A stretch of DNA of 64,000 nt from Poronia punctata (Eukaryota > Ascomycota > Sordariomycetes > Xylariales > Xylariaceae), in contig MU401456.1 in assembly GCA_022579005.1 (NCBI GenBank), forward strand, positions 212,607 to 276,606, given 5' to 3'. The notes beneath the pieces were generated by a model, which saw only the letters and a list, made by a program, of their open reading frames with translations, did not search any database and was not told where the DNA came from. Positions 42,213 through 52,809 of the stretch are shown here, piece by piece. Position numbers and translations under genes: made by a program. Within the stretch, counting starts at the first letter, position 1. Each line of letters starts with the position of its first letter.

Positions 42213-43636
42213 CCTAGGGGAGAAAACCTATACAAGCACAAATAAGCTGATTATTGTTAATATAGGTATCGTGAAGTGATGTTATGCGAGAGATGGATAG
42301 AAGCTCGTTTCTGTTCGCCAAGAGTTGCCCTTTATAGTATTCAAGCTAACCTAGGTCAGTCTAGACTAGACGAGCTACAGTGAGAGTCTAAAGAGTAAGG
42401 GCGTGTACTTTGTGTATAGGTGCAGGGTAAGTGCTCCCAGCTCTTGAGTCTTGACAAACCTGCCTGCAATGGCTCCTACGAGACAGTCACCACAGTCGTC
42501 TGCCCTCAGGCAACGTTCAACACCCCCGGTAACAAAGCTGAGATTCTCGTAAACTAGTCTTACGCAAGAAGAAGTCGGATTTTGTAAGTTATAAAGGTTG
42601 ATATTCCTTGAAATGCGTATATCTTCTTCCTTACCAGTTACATTATTATCATACACACCCTAAACTACTCCTTTGACTGTCGAGTTATGGTTAGGTGAGT
42701 AACCCCTAGATCGTGACATTACTTATGAGAATATCTGAAACTGCCAGGCGACCTCGAGTTGTCCTACCACTTTAACTCAGCTCCGCTCGACAACCAGCCA
42801 TGCCAGCTCTCCCTATACATCAGGGAGAGGCAGCCTAATTGACCCGATAGGCAGGTAACATCAACTTACTCTTTTCGCTCTTCATGCACTCTGTATTCTT
42901 ATGATTGAATTCAAGGAATAAGGGTTGCACCGCGTCGAACTTTATGTCAGCCATCGTGTCACTGAGTCTGCTTCGTGTGTCTGCCTCGCCTTGTGCTTGG
43001 CTGTATCAAATTTCGACAAGGGGGTACGGAGAAAAGCGCTATCAGCGGGATGGTCTAATCTGGGCTTTGAGAGAAGAAGAGGGATGCTTGCTTGGTTATG
43101 GCCTCCTACCTACTGAATGGTATATCATCTCAGGTTATACTAATCGTACGGCCGGATGACGGTACGAAACGAAAGCTGGCCATCGCACGAGAAGGAGAAG
43201 CCACACGATAAACAAGCCCTGTCCGGCGAGCGGTTGCCGGCAAGATCTCAAGGTATCGTGTGCCGTATCTCGGAGTAAAAGGCCACAACGATTCCGCGTT
43301 GTTTTGCCCACTTCGTAACCTACCCCTGCGACCGGGTGTCGACATGCGCCAACCCATGTCTCTAAAGACCTCGATATGCTGCGCTACTCTCTTTCCTCGA
43401 GATCACTACGAGGACAGAGAGAAGATATCTCATTTATTAGGCGGACGGAGGCATACACGATGAAGATAGCCTGCCGCATCTCGTCGGGATTTGACCGCGT
43501 TGATTGAACCTATGCATAATCGTCCAAGTGACGTGAGTGTGCGCATAAGGTAGGGGCATTCGACATGACATGGCGTGTTTAATGCTTACGACAGGAAGCC
43601 ACGGCCTGGAATATCGCGAGCCTACCTAGTAACCTA

Positions 43637-43653
43637 GCCTAGGTAACCTAGGC
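43637..43653. repeat. Near-perfect palindrome GCCTAGGT-A-ACCTAGGC
   Basis: Eight-base arms around one spacer base, in a cluster of CCTAGG/TAACCTAG motifs (43621-43660). The same half-sites recur in many spacers of the window. Confidence 0.7.
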
Positions 43654-44021
43654 TCCTACATCCAATTCGCTCATGCCTTCCTCATGGCTTGGCCAGGTTC
43701 TGCTAGGAGTCGTCGAACTCAGCGCTCGGCCCTTCGAGGTGCGTATCTTGATGCTAGTGTGAGGTCACCCTCAATCCGGCGGCGCTGATTTATTTTGCTG
43801 TCGGTCTTTAACACCACCCCCCTTTTCTCATGCCCCTCACTATAAGAGAATCTGGTTTGCAACCGGAAATAAAATCTCAAGAGGCAACCACTTTGATTCG
43901 CAAGGCTACGTCGCTGGTGAAGCGGCCGATCCGGGGTTTTTAAGACTTTGCCAGGTACGCGGCATGTTTAATACGTTGCATCTCTCTATCCCAAAGGGGT
44001 TGGGTGACTAAAGAGTCTAGG

Positions 44022-44033
44022 TTAGGGTTAGGG
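44022..44033 (+). repeat. Two TTAGGG units
   Basis: Exact telomere-type hexamers in tandem. With only two units this is most likely chance or a protein-binding site, not a former telomere. Confidence 0.5.
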
Positions 44034-46190
44034 ACAAGAGTACCAACCTGCCATATTTAGACCCGAATTCCGCAGGAGCATGCGATGGCTGTGTCCCATT
44101 CTGTTTCAGTATAGAAGAAGAAGAAATACAACATACATATATTCTAGATTTGGTTCCAATTCGAGGGAGACAGATGCTATGAGTATACCCTCACTCGGAC
44201 ATGTCACATGGCCTTGGGTGATCTGGTCACGGTGGGTTCCATTGTCCTCTGTCCCAACTTTCTTTCCACTAACCTAACCTAGTTACGCTAGGGAAGCCCC
44301 TCTAACCTAGAATAGGCATACTACCTGCCTACTCGGGTATTTGATCAGATCCACTAACCACATTTAGGATCTCGTCTAATGTAGATACTTTGGGTATCAA
44401 ATATACATCACACATCTGTATTTGCACATGTTTTCAATTTCCTCTTCCCCTGTTTGCTTGGAGGAATCTTCAAACGGTTCTTCCGAAAATATAGCCGACT
44501 AGCGACGGAGAGCCTCAAGGAGGTAGTCACTTATGTTTCGAGGTACTTTCTTGTTATCCTAGATGCATGGCTCAAATTTTGACATTGCTCTTTGATCATC
44601 ATCCCCATGTGTGGGATACCTTTTCTGTGTCGAACCATCGAACCCTAGTCGATCCGGCGCACGCAGCTTCCGTGTTCCAACCCCAACATTCGGGTATAGG
44701 ATACTCACATATCTACAACGGCATACAGCGTCAGCATAGCTAATAAAAGATTAAAAGATACAGTATGCAATCACCCGGGCCGATGCGTGGAGCGCCCACA
44801 TATAAGACCCGACCCGACCTCGATGTGACCGGGCCTAAGTAAGTAAAGGGGTAAATATAGGATAGGTCAACTTTATTGATGACATATCTGGATGATTATT
44901 AACAACCAAGTCAGTATTTCTTCAGCTCGGTCATATCAGGCCATTCTCAAAGTACCTTCCCAGAGCCTGTATGGCGATTGGGCCCTTGGGGAAATTCGTT
45001 GACACGGCGAACGCCACAGTCACTCTGTCCAACTTACCATAACCGGACGTGTACCAAAGATGTATGCTGTGCAGTGTGCCTGGTGTCTGGTTTCGACTTG
45101 AGCAGGCACTTACTCGTAGGTCAGCTACATAGAGTACCTTACGTATAGCTGCCCTTGACCAACCCCTACTCCTACTCGAATCTCGTCCTGCTCACGGGTC
45201 GTTAAACGGTTGGTGCTGGACAGTCCGGGGAAGCCACAAAGCCGGCTGACCTGATCGGTGTTTGAATATGATAGCTCACCCTCCCCCATCGAGGCTCCAG
45301 CTGTCTACACTAAGCAGGCCGTCATCGACTCTGTCTCCCGAGACATACCCGTCCATGCTTATTGTGTGGACTATGGCAGACTGCAGACGGGCATGTAATC
45401 TACAGCTGGGCTCCTCTGGGGTTTTCCTAGGGCACCCAATGCCGGGCCTCAATATCGACTTCATCTTGATCGACTCCCCGTAACCTAGGTTAGGATCTTT
45501 GGTAGATCGCTCACAGCTCCGGGACAAGTGGTACTGGACGTGCTTAAATCAGTCCCCCCGTCATCTAAGACACTCGGCACGTGCCGGTCTTCGTGCCTGA
45601 TCTGGATCATTACAGACCAACGTCGTGCTGAACATCGATGTTTCCAGCCCACTACCAAAGCAGCCGAATAGGTATTACTAGATCTCCCCATAACTGCACA
45701 TGCTTTATCTACGCTTAACCAATCCAATCCGCTACCCTGTCGGCTCTCGGTTATCCATCTCAGAAAATCGACACTTGATACCACCAAGTCAACGCTCAAA
45801 GCTGGAAGTGCGTCGTTGCCGCTATTATCAAGCCAGATATCACTTGTAGCCACTAGTCCTATCCTTTGCTTGGGCTCACACCCTCTTCACCTCGGCCTCT
45901 GGGCCTCGTGCGATTACATCTCTTGAAAGAACCGCCTCAACACCCTTTCCCCCGGGGGACGGCGGGACGGCCAACACAATCTTACCGAAACGTCTTCGTC
46001 CGGGCTGCTATAATTGGGCGCAACTGCGCTACAAGACAACCAGCACTATGCGGAGCAGCCCTTGTAGCCGCAAAGCAGGATCGAGAAAACCGAGACTTCG
46101 TCGCCAAAGACCGATAAGCCGTCTCGTAAGCTGGACGCTCGAAACGCCAAAGCGGACGGGAGGACCGTCGGGATAGCCAAGTTGGATGCG

Positions 46191-48550
46191 ATGCCGGTGA
46201 AAAGCAGGAGAGTTAGGACCGGATGTCTGACATGTAGAGAACGACACCTAAAGTGCGACGAGGGGACGCCGGACTGTAAGAACTGCCGCAAAAGCAACCG
46301 GGAATGCAAGAGAGGGGTCAGGTTGAACTTTATCGATCTGACTTGCAAAGAGCCCCCCTATATAATACCCCAGACAGATGGGTGGACTGGTATGGCTCCG
46401 GCGCCGGGTCTACTTCTGGGCCTGTGAAGACAGTACATGACTAACAGAATAGCTAGTGGAATTTCAAGACGAATCGCGCCTGATTGCTTCCGAATACCAA
46501 GGAGGGATAGAGAAATATGCCAGATTCGGGATACAACTTGTCACACCACCACGGGAAAGCCAAGGCGCATTTCATAAAACGGAACGACCACCAGTAGCGA
46601 ATCACATACCCAGAGTGCCTACAGCGCAACAGCAACCTGCCGCGCCTGATAATGAGAGCAGACAGGCCCTGGCCAAATATGCGTTGGATGCCCAGACGTA
46701 TTCGAACAAAAACAACGGGGCACTATACGGTCCGCCCATCGCTGCTGTATCAAATTCGCCCGAGTACGGGACTCTCGTATCAGATCGTTTTGCCTCTGCC
46801 GAAGTGATAGGGGCCAGCCCCAGTCTGCAACCGGGCTATAAAAGCAGCGATGTCTCCACGGCACACTCGGTCGCAGGAACAGGCGTCTGGCCGTCTCCGA
46901 CATTGCGAGAGCTTAATCCAGGGGCTAAGCACGAAACGGGGCCAGAGAGACGGAGAGATACGCCGCCGGTGCCATTTACTGGGAAATCGGGACAGCGCGA
47001 GTACCTCAACTCTCCGGAGGAGGTGCACTTTATGCGCGTCTTCGTATCCGAGGTCGGGCTCTGGATGGACAGTCTCGACAAAGAGAAGCACTTCTCGCGC
47101 CTGATTCCTTACCACGCGCTCAAGTGCCCGATGCTCCTCAACGCCATACTCGCATGTGGGGTCAGACACCTGACACTAACGCAACAGTACAGCGACGAAA
47201 AGGCGCTCTTCTACTACGACACGGCGACGACACAGCTGCTGCGCAGCCTACAGAACCCGGAGCGTAACACGACCGAGTGCGCCGTCACAGCCGTGGTACT
47301 CAACGTGTACGAGATTATGAGCGAGGAGTCGACGCATCGCATGAGACACATCGCGGGGGCGCGGGCGTTGATTCGCGAGTGTGGCTGGGACGCCAAGTCT
47401 GACGGACTCGGGGCCGCGTGCTTCTGGCTGAACGTCGGCATGGAGCTGCTCTCGTGCCTGGCCTTCAACTGGTCCATGTCATGGGGGCCCGAGACCTGGG
47501 GCGTCGACATGGATTTCGCCGCCGAGAAGGGGGCCGGCACCGAGGAGATCTGGGTTCACCGCATCTTCTACATTGTTGCTAAGATTGCCAACTTCCGTGC
47601 CACCCAGCCCATCTTCAAGGAGCCGAGCCCGCACGACGAGCAGCTCCGTGTCCAGGCCCGCATGATCGAGTGGAACCATCTAAAGGCCATGTGCAAGGAG
47701 TGGGAAGATGCCTGCCCGCGGCCAATGCACCCGATAGGATACGTATACCCTTCGCAGCAGGCCGGCCCCGGCAAGTCGCTATTCCCCGAGATATGGTATG
47801 CTTGCAATCCCCCCCCCCCCTTTACCGTCTTGGTCACCGAAGAGAGCTTTGCGGCTAACTGGTTCGCTACTATGTCACTCTTTCCAAAGGCTTATCAAAA
47901 GGGCCGCTGTTGTAGGGAGGCTATACTACCACATGGCACTCTGTATCCTGGCCCAAGTGAACCCCTCAGCCCCGGGGGACTCCGAGGACGCCATCATAAC
48001 GCAGCAGCACCACGCACACCAGGTATGCGGCATCGCAGCGCATAACCGGGACCGCGGCGTGGCATCGGTGTCGATACGCGCGCTGGCGCTCGTATCCGAG
48101 GTCCTGACCGACTACGCCGAGCAGCGGGAAGTCGTGGCCATCTTGGAGCGCACCGACCGCGAGACAGGCTGGAAGCTCGCCGGCGTCGTCGCAGATTTGA
48201 GAAAGCGGTGGCGATGGGACGGCGGCGAAAAGAACAACAGCGATCCGCAAACTCATCAGCTTATCTTCTCGCCTAACAATAACGAGGGCGGATATAAGCA
48301 ACAACATCTACTTACGGCCTCGTCTTCTGCCCCTTCCCAGCAGATGATGTTAGTCCCAACTATCCAAGTACCGCAACAACAGATGCAACCCATTGTTGAA
48401 TCTTCCGCTTCCACTTCCGCTTCCGCTTCTAGGCCGATACGTAACCCATTTAGTTTCGCCGACTTCAGCCATCCTAATCATCCGTATCGAAACTGGTATG
48501 AACCGCCGAGCCGGTCGAGCTCGTATAACAACTTACAGGGCCTACTTTGA
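46191..48550 (+). CDS. Zn2Cys6 transcription factor with Fungal_trans_2 domain
   Basis: Three exons, 46191-46389, 46457-47795, 47890-48550, give 732 residues. The ATG at 46191 is the first of the frame. The zinc cluster is at residues 12-39 ([11 protein letters not shown]...[11 protein letters not shown], spacing 2-6-6-2-6). After a Ser/Pro-rich linker, a Fungal_trans_2-type helical domain runs from about 255 to 560 ([74 protein letters not shown]). The tail is Gln/Ser/Pro-rich. Proteins of this build regulate secondary or primary metabolism in fungi; targets are unknown. Intron 1 uses the second of two close AGs to keep phase. Intron 2 (94 bp) contains a 12-C run and a GCTAAC branch. Confidence 0.88.
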
Positions 48551-48613
48551 GAGTGCTGAGCCTACGGGGATATATAGACGAATTCTTTTTCTTTTCTTTC
48601 TCATGGGATATGT

Positions 48614-48649
48614 TATGTATGTATGTATGTATGTATGTATGGATGGATG
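48614..48649 (+). repeat. TATG/GATG microsatellite
   Basis: Seven TATG-type units followed by two GGAT units. Confidence 0.85.
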
Positions 48650-49030
48650 TTACCCAAGTACGTTTGAAAAAAAACTTGCCTTGGTCCAATTCGCCTCTTT
48701 TGGGAGAGATATTGCCCAATGCTTTTCTTCCCATTCACTCACATAAGCCGGCTGTCACGTTATTATTATACACATACCTACTAGGTTACTGCTACTGCTA
48801 CCTGTACATATTATATATATATATCTACACACATATAACAACTAACCAAACCTAACCTAGATAGATAGGTAGGTACTTAGGTAGGAAGAAATGATAATGA
48901 AGGGTTACCAGTTACAACATTCCCAAATAGGGCGCATCTACCTACGAGTAGCTCAACAGGCTATTGAAACCAATACCGCAGTATGTAAATATTCAAGTCC
49001 AGGATTGGGTGCGGGGGCAGACAGATAGAC

Positions 49031-49054
49031 AGACCGACCGACCGACCGACCGAC
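49031..49054 (+). repeat. GACC microsatellite
   Basis: About five and a half GACC units. Confidence 0.85.
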
Positions 49055-49344
49055 ATCCAGTGTTATTATGTACACACTAGGTACCTGATTTGATTCATCT
49101 GCGTTCGTTTTCAACAAGCCACATCGATCCCCTAATTTCTTTCCATACACTCTGTACAAGTACCTACGTATAATAGGGGCTGTTTCCCCCCTCAATTCAT
49201 GACAAACCTTGAAACCTAGAATTGACATCTTATTTTACGTACATATTCAATCAGAGCATCATGCTTACCAGTACCAGTCCAGTCTAAAAAGAACATCATG
49301 ACACTAAACATAACGTAACGACAACAGACAGATAACTAAATTAT

Positions 49345-49370
49345 TCTTTCTTCTTCTTCTTCTTCTTCTT
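49345..49370 (+). repeat. TTC microsatellite
   Basis: About eight TTC units in the spacer beyond the ccp1 stop. Confidence 0.8.
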
Positions 49371-49731
49371 GTTGATTTATTCTTATTTCCAACTGTTTTT
49401 TACAAAGTTCGGTTAAAGAACGCAAACAAAGTGGCTCGCTATAAAATAAACGACTGACAGCTAATAATAATAATAATAATAAAAAACACGGCCGAAGCTG
49501 AATCCACCATACAAATCTGAACGCTCACAGGCGAGAGCCTCTCTCTAACCCTCTCGACCACTGAATCTAGGTCTAAAAAGTCTATACAGAAAGCCTCTAA
49601 TCGTTGGCCCATAAAGCCGGGGGCTCCCCCATTCCCTCCCTGGTATAAATCCCGTGGTATCATTTGTTCAACTCTCGCTACACAACTCCTCGAATACGTT
49701 GGTTTTTTTTCTTCTGTGACCCCCGTTCCTT

Positions 49732-50924
49732 TTAGGCGTTGACAGGCTTGAAAACTATAGGCTCTGTCTCAGGCTTGAACGGTACACCAAGCTCGAATAG
49801 CTTGGTGATGACGGCACTAAAGTCCTTGAAGAAGGCGTCGTTGTCCTTGGCGTACTTCTCGACCCACTTCTTCATCGCCTTGTCCTTGATGAGGGCGTAG
49901 TCGGCGGGCAACATCATCAGGGTCTTGCCCTGGTCCTGGAACTGTTGAGGGCCGTCCCACTTGCGGATAGTCCACTTCTCGCTCAGGAGCAGCTTGAAAA
50001 AGTCGTTGGTCAGGACGGTGGGGGAGTGAGTCCACGGGCCATCGAAGCCACTACGGTCGGCGTGGCATCGGCCAAGAGCGTGGGCACCAGCGAGAGCGAC
50101 GATCTCTTGGTCGTTGAAGCCCATGCGGTAGAAGATGCCCCGCAGGTGATCGGCGCCCTTGGAGCCGTCAGGTAGACGTCCGTCGGGGGTGCACGCGGCG
50201 GCATCCTTGTCGGAACGGCCGGGTCGGTAGGGAATGGTGGGGCCACCCATCTCCTGGAGGGCGCATACACCAGCGAGAATCCACAGATCCGAGTAGGTGA
50301 TCCAAGGGAATTTGGCTGAACGAGTTGTTAGCTATCTACTGCGAACAAACATGGTCTCATCCCCAGGCCGAACCCCAAGCAGACAGACAGCCTGAGGCAC
50401 AGGTAGGGTGACGACATGGACGCAGGCAACAACTTACCCTTCACAGGCTCGAGGAAATCGCGGGCATGCTTGAGACCGGCATTGGCACCGTGGTCACCCT
50501 CGGGGGCGAATCGCATAGTAGCACCGTCGCTGCCACCGGTACCGGTCTCCTTGTCATACGTTCCGCTAGCGTGCCAGGCGAGACGGACGAGAACAGGGCC
50601 GTAGCTGCCATCGTCGTAATCGTCCTTCTCCTCGAGGCGGTTGGCGATCTCGTTGTAGACCTTCTGGTAATCCTCCTTGGTGGGCTCGAAGACCTTGGTA
50701 GAGACATCACCCTGGCTGTAGAAGTAGTATCCAGCGCCGCCGGCCACAGCAGCACCCGCCATGTAGAGCAGCGGCGAAGCGCCCGAGCTCTTGGGCGACT
50801 CTGAGGAGTAGAAGCGTCGGCCGCCCTGGCGGAAAGCCTGGCGAGATGATGTGGCAAAGGTGTTGCGGGCGGAGGTGCGCAGAGCCGCGCGGGCGAACTG
50901 ACGCGAGACGGTGGCGGCAGACAT
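49732..50924 (-). CDS. ccp1: Cytochrome c peroxidase, mitochondrial
   Basis: Two exons on the minus strand, 50924-50438 and 50315-49732 (122-bp intron, GTAAGT, GCTAAC branch, TTCAG), give 356 residues. The first 70 residues are a bipartite targeting signal: a basic amphipathic presequence with FYSS and then a hydrophobic stretch ([18 protein letters not shown]), as in yeast Ccp1, which is matured in two steps and released to the intermembrane space. Distal haem pocket RLAWH is at 114-118 (Arg, Trp, His), proximal His is near 241 in [10 protein letters not shown], and the radical Trp lies in DGPWT shortly after. It reduces H2O2 with electrons from cytochrome c. A 5'-UTR intron ending at the ATG is possible (see separate entry). 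Confidence 0.95.
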
Positions 50925-51082
50925 CTGGGGTGTTGTACGTCAGCTAGGGTCGGCAATGAGCGTCCGTTTGGAATACTGAAGAAGGTTGATGAGGGCTTTA
51001 CGAAGCCTAGGATTCTTTGGCGATAAGGGCAGCGACAGCGACAGCGACAGCGAGGGAGAAGGGTAGGTTTCGGTCGTCTTAC
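50925..51082 (-). other. Candidate 5'-UTR intron of ccp1
   Basis: On the minus strand, a GTAAGA donor begins at 51082, AGCTGAC gives a branch-like site, and CCCCAG ends at 50925 directly before the start ATG. Length 158 bp. Splice signals only; no transcript evidence. Confidence 0.4.
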
Positions 51083-52809
51083 CTTGACTTGATTAGACCT
51101 GGGCTTGCGCTTTACGTGGTCGGTGAAAGAGAGGATGGAGAAAGAAAGTTGGGTTGAAGGAAGGTCGGATAGGTAGAAGTAAAGAAGTCCCGGGGATCGG
51201 CGTAATACATAAGCTGTTATGGCGATAGCTTCTATCCGATGGCGAGCCGTTAGCTTTACCAATTGGAAGCCGTTGATTGGTTTGGTGGCAACTTCACGAT
51301 TTTTTTCTCTGAGATTCGAGTGGATCCTATGAATCCGTAGCGGCTTTTTGGCGTCTCCATCAGCGGAGCCCCGAGTCACGGCGGGGTGCTTAGAGATCGT
51401 CAAACGCCCTCTAAGCACAGATGGTCAGTGGACAAAACCCCTTGGATTGTTCTTTGTACAGGTCTTGTATCAAATGTAAAATAACTTAATTATCTCAGGG
51501 TCCGTCTAGCTCTCCCGACAGGTCTCAGAAGCGCACTACCGTACCGATGCAGGAACCATCGAACCATAGCAGCTTTAGCCTGCTGGTAAACTTGCATTAA
51601 AAGGGTCAAGCGTCGGGTCCTGGGGATAGTCTATCTGCACAGCCTTATCTTCATCACTTTACGAGTATCAGATAAATATGGTACTTGTAAATACTCCGGA
51701 CACATAACAAACAAACGTTATGTAAATACCTACTTTTCCTTACAATGTCATTTGCTTGGCCGTTATCGCAGGTCTTTTCCATCGGATTTATCAACAATTT
51801 AAACATTATTAAGCAGAAATATTGACGTGCACGTGTCTAGAGATACATTTGTCATAATGTCTCGTACATGTAGGTAGTTATTGAGGGATATCTCCGAATT
51901 ACGCCAAATACCCCTATGCGGCGCCTTCCGCCTACCACAGTAGGAACCAAGCCACGCCACCCGGTTCGTTTTCTCCTTTGGGACTGGTTAACTGATTCCT
52001 TCCAGTTCCATTTCTCTTCGCCACCCACGCGTTTGCACGTGCTGTCGTGACAAAGACTTCAAGCTTGCTGAAGTTCCTGCTGTAAACTTGAGGTTACTCG
52101 TAGACATTTAGACATATTAGTAGAATAAGTTATACAAATAAGAATTCAATTAATAGGATAAATTCAACACCCACGATTAGATTCTCAAGAGACTCTAAAC
52201 CTAGCCAAGGCCAGATGAAAAGTCAGTGAATGCCCAATGCCAAGTCTTACATTGATTCTATCTTGTTTCCTTTTGTGAATCAGGAGGTCTTTCGGACGAC
52301 TGCCACATGAGTCTGCACCTCTGGCTAAGCGGCTCTACAGGAATATTTGACCTACTTTTATATATAAGACGTGTGTCTTGGCGGCTATGCTTTAACCTAA
52401 TTCGATGGACATGGCAAAACAATCACTACAACGGAACTTGAATTTCACTGACGGGAAATCATACTCATTAATCTCATAGTTATCGAAGTGCCCACGCCTA
52501 TACACGTGTGTGACCACCCATTACCACAGCGGATAAATCATTTTGGACCAAACTGGACATATTCTGGGTCTTCTGGCACATCAGATCTCCCTAATAAGCC
52601 GAGCTTTCTCTTTCCAGTCCCACAAATCAGTTGTGGTCTAGGGCTGACTGACGTTGCATGTTGGATGCTCTGGTCTATTATTACCTACCCCACCCCAGTG
52701 TGAATCCGATGGGCATTATATTCAGTATTGTACAATCGGAACAACGCGTAGATTGAGTTCACGCCATCCTGTCCCTGAATTGACGGTTTGCCCCCATTTA
52801 CGCAATGGC
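51083..52809. other. Upstream region of ccp1 and 3' region of prp39
   Basis: 1.7 kb without a supported gene. The part nearest ccp1 should be its promoter. The remainder is AT-rich with scattered short ORFs lacking domains. Confidence 0.5.

Larger units (their letters stand above)
42213..46190. other. 4-kb stretch without a supported gene
   Basis: No ORF above about 120 codons and none with a recognisable domain. Overlapping frames on both strands at 45262-45853 are the most coding-like part but contain frequent stops in every frame and match no family I know. It includes a CCTAGG-type palindrome (43637-43653) and two TTAGGG units (44022-44033). It may hold decayed coding sequence or distal promoter of the next gene. 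Confidence 0.5.
48551..49731. other. Convergent 3' spacer rich in microsatellites
   Basis: 1.18 kb between the Zn2Cys6 gene and ccp1 with TATG, GACC, TTC and AAT short repeats. No supported gene. Confidence 0.6.

Noticed and set aside
44620..44700. tRNA-like GTTCGA/TCGAACC sequences
   Set aside because: No matching A box or cloverleaf could be drawn; the same holds for similar GGTTCGA matches near 34927 and 22530.
45262..45853. Possible decayed gene on either strand
   Set aside because: No motif I can name, and stops in all frames; mentioned only as a place to search.
50441..51418. 325-codon minus-strand ORF overlapping ccp1 exon 1
   Set aside because: Out-of-frame shadow of the ccp1 coding strand, Arg/Ser/Pro-rich with no domain.
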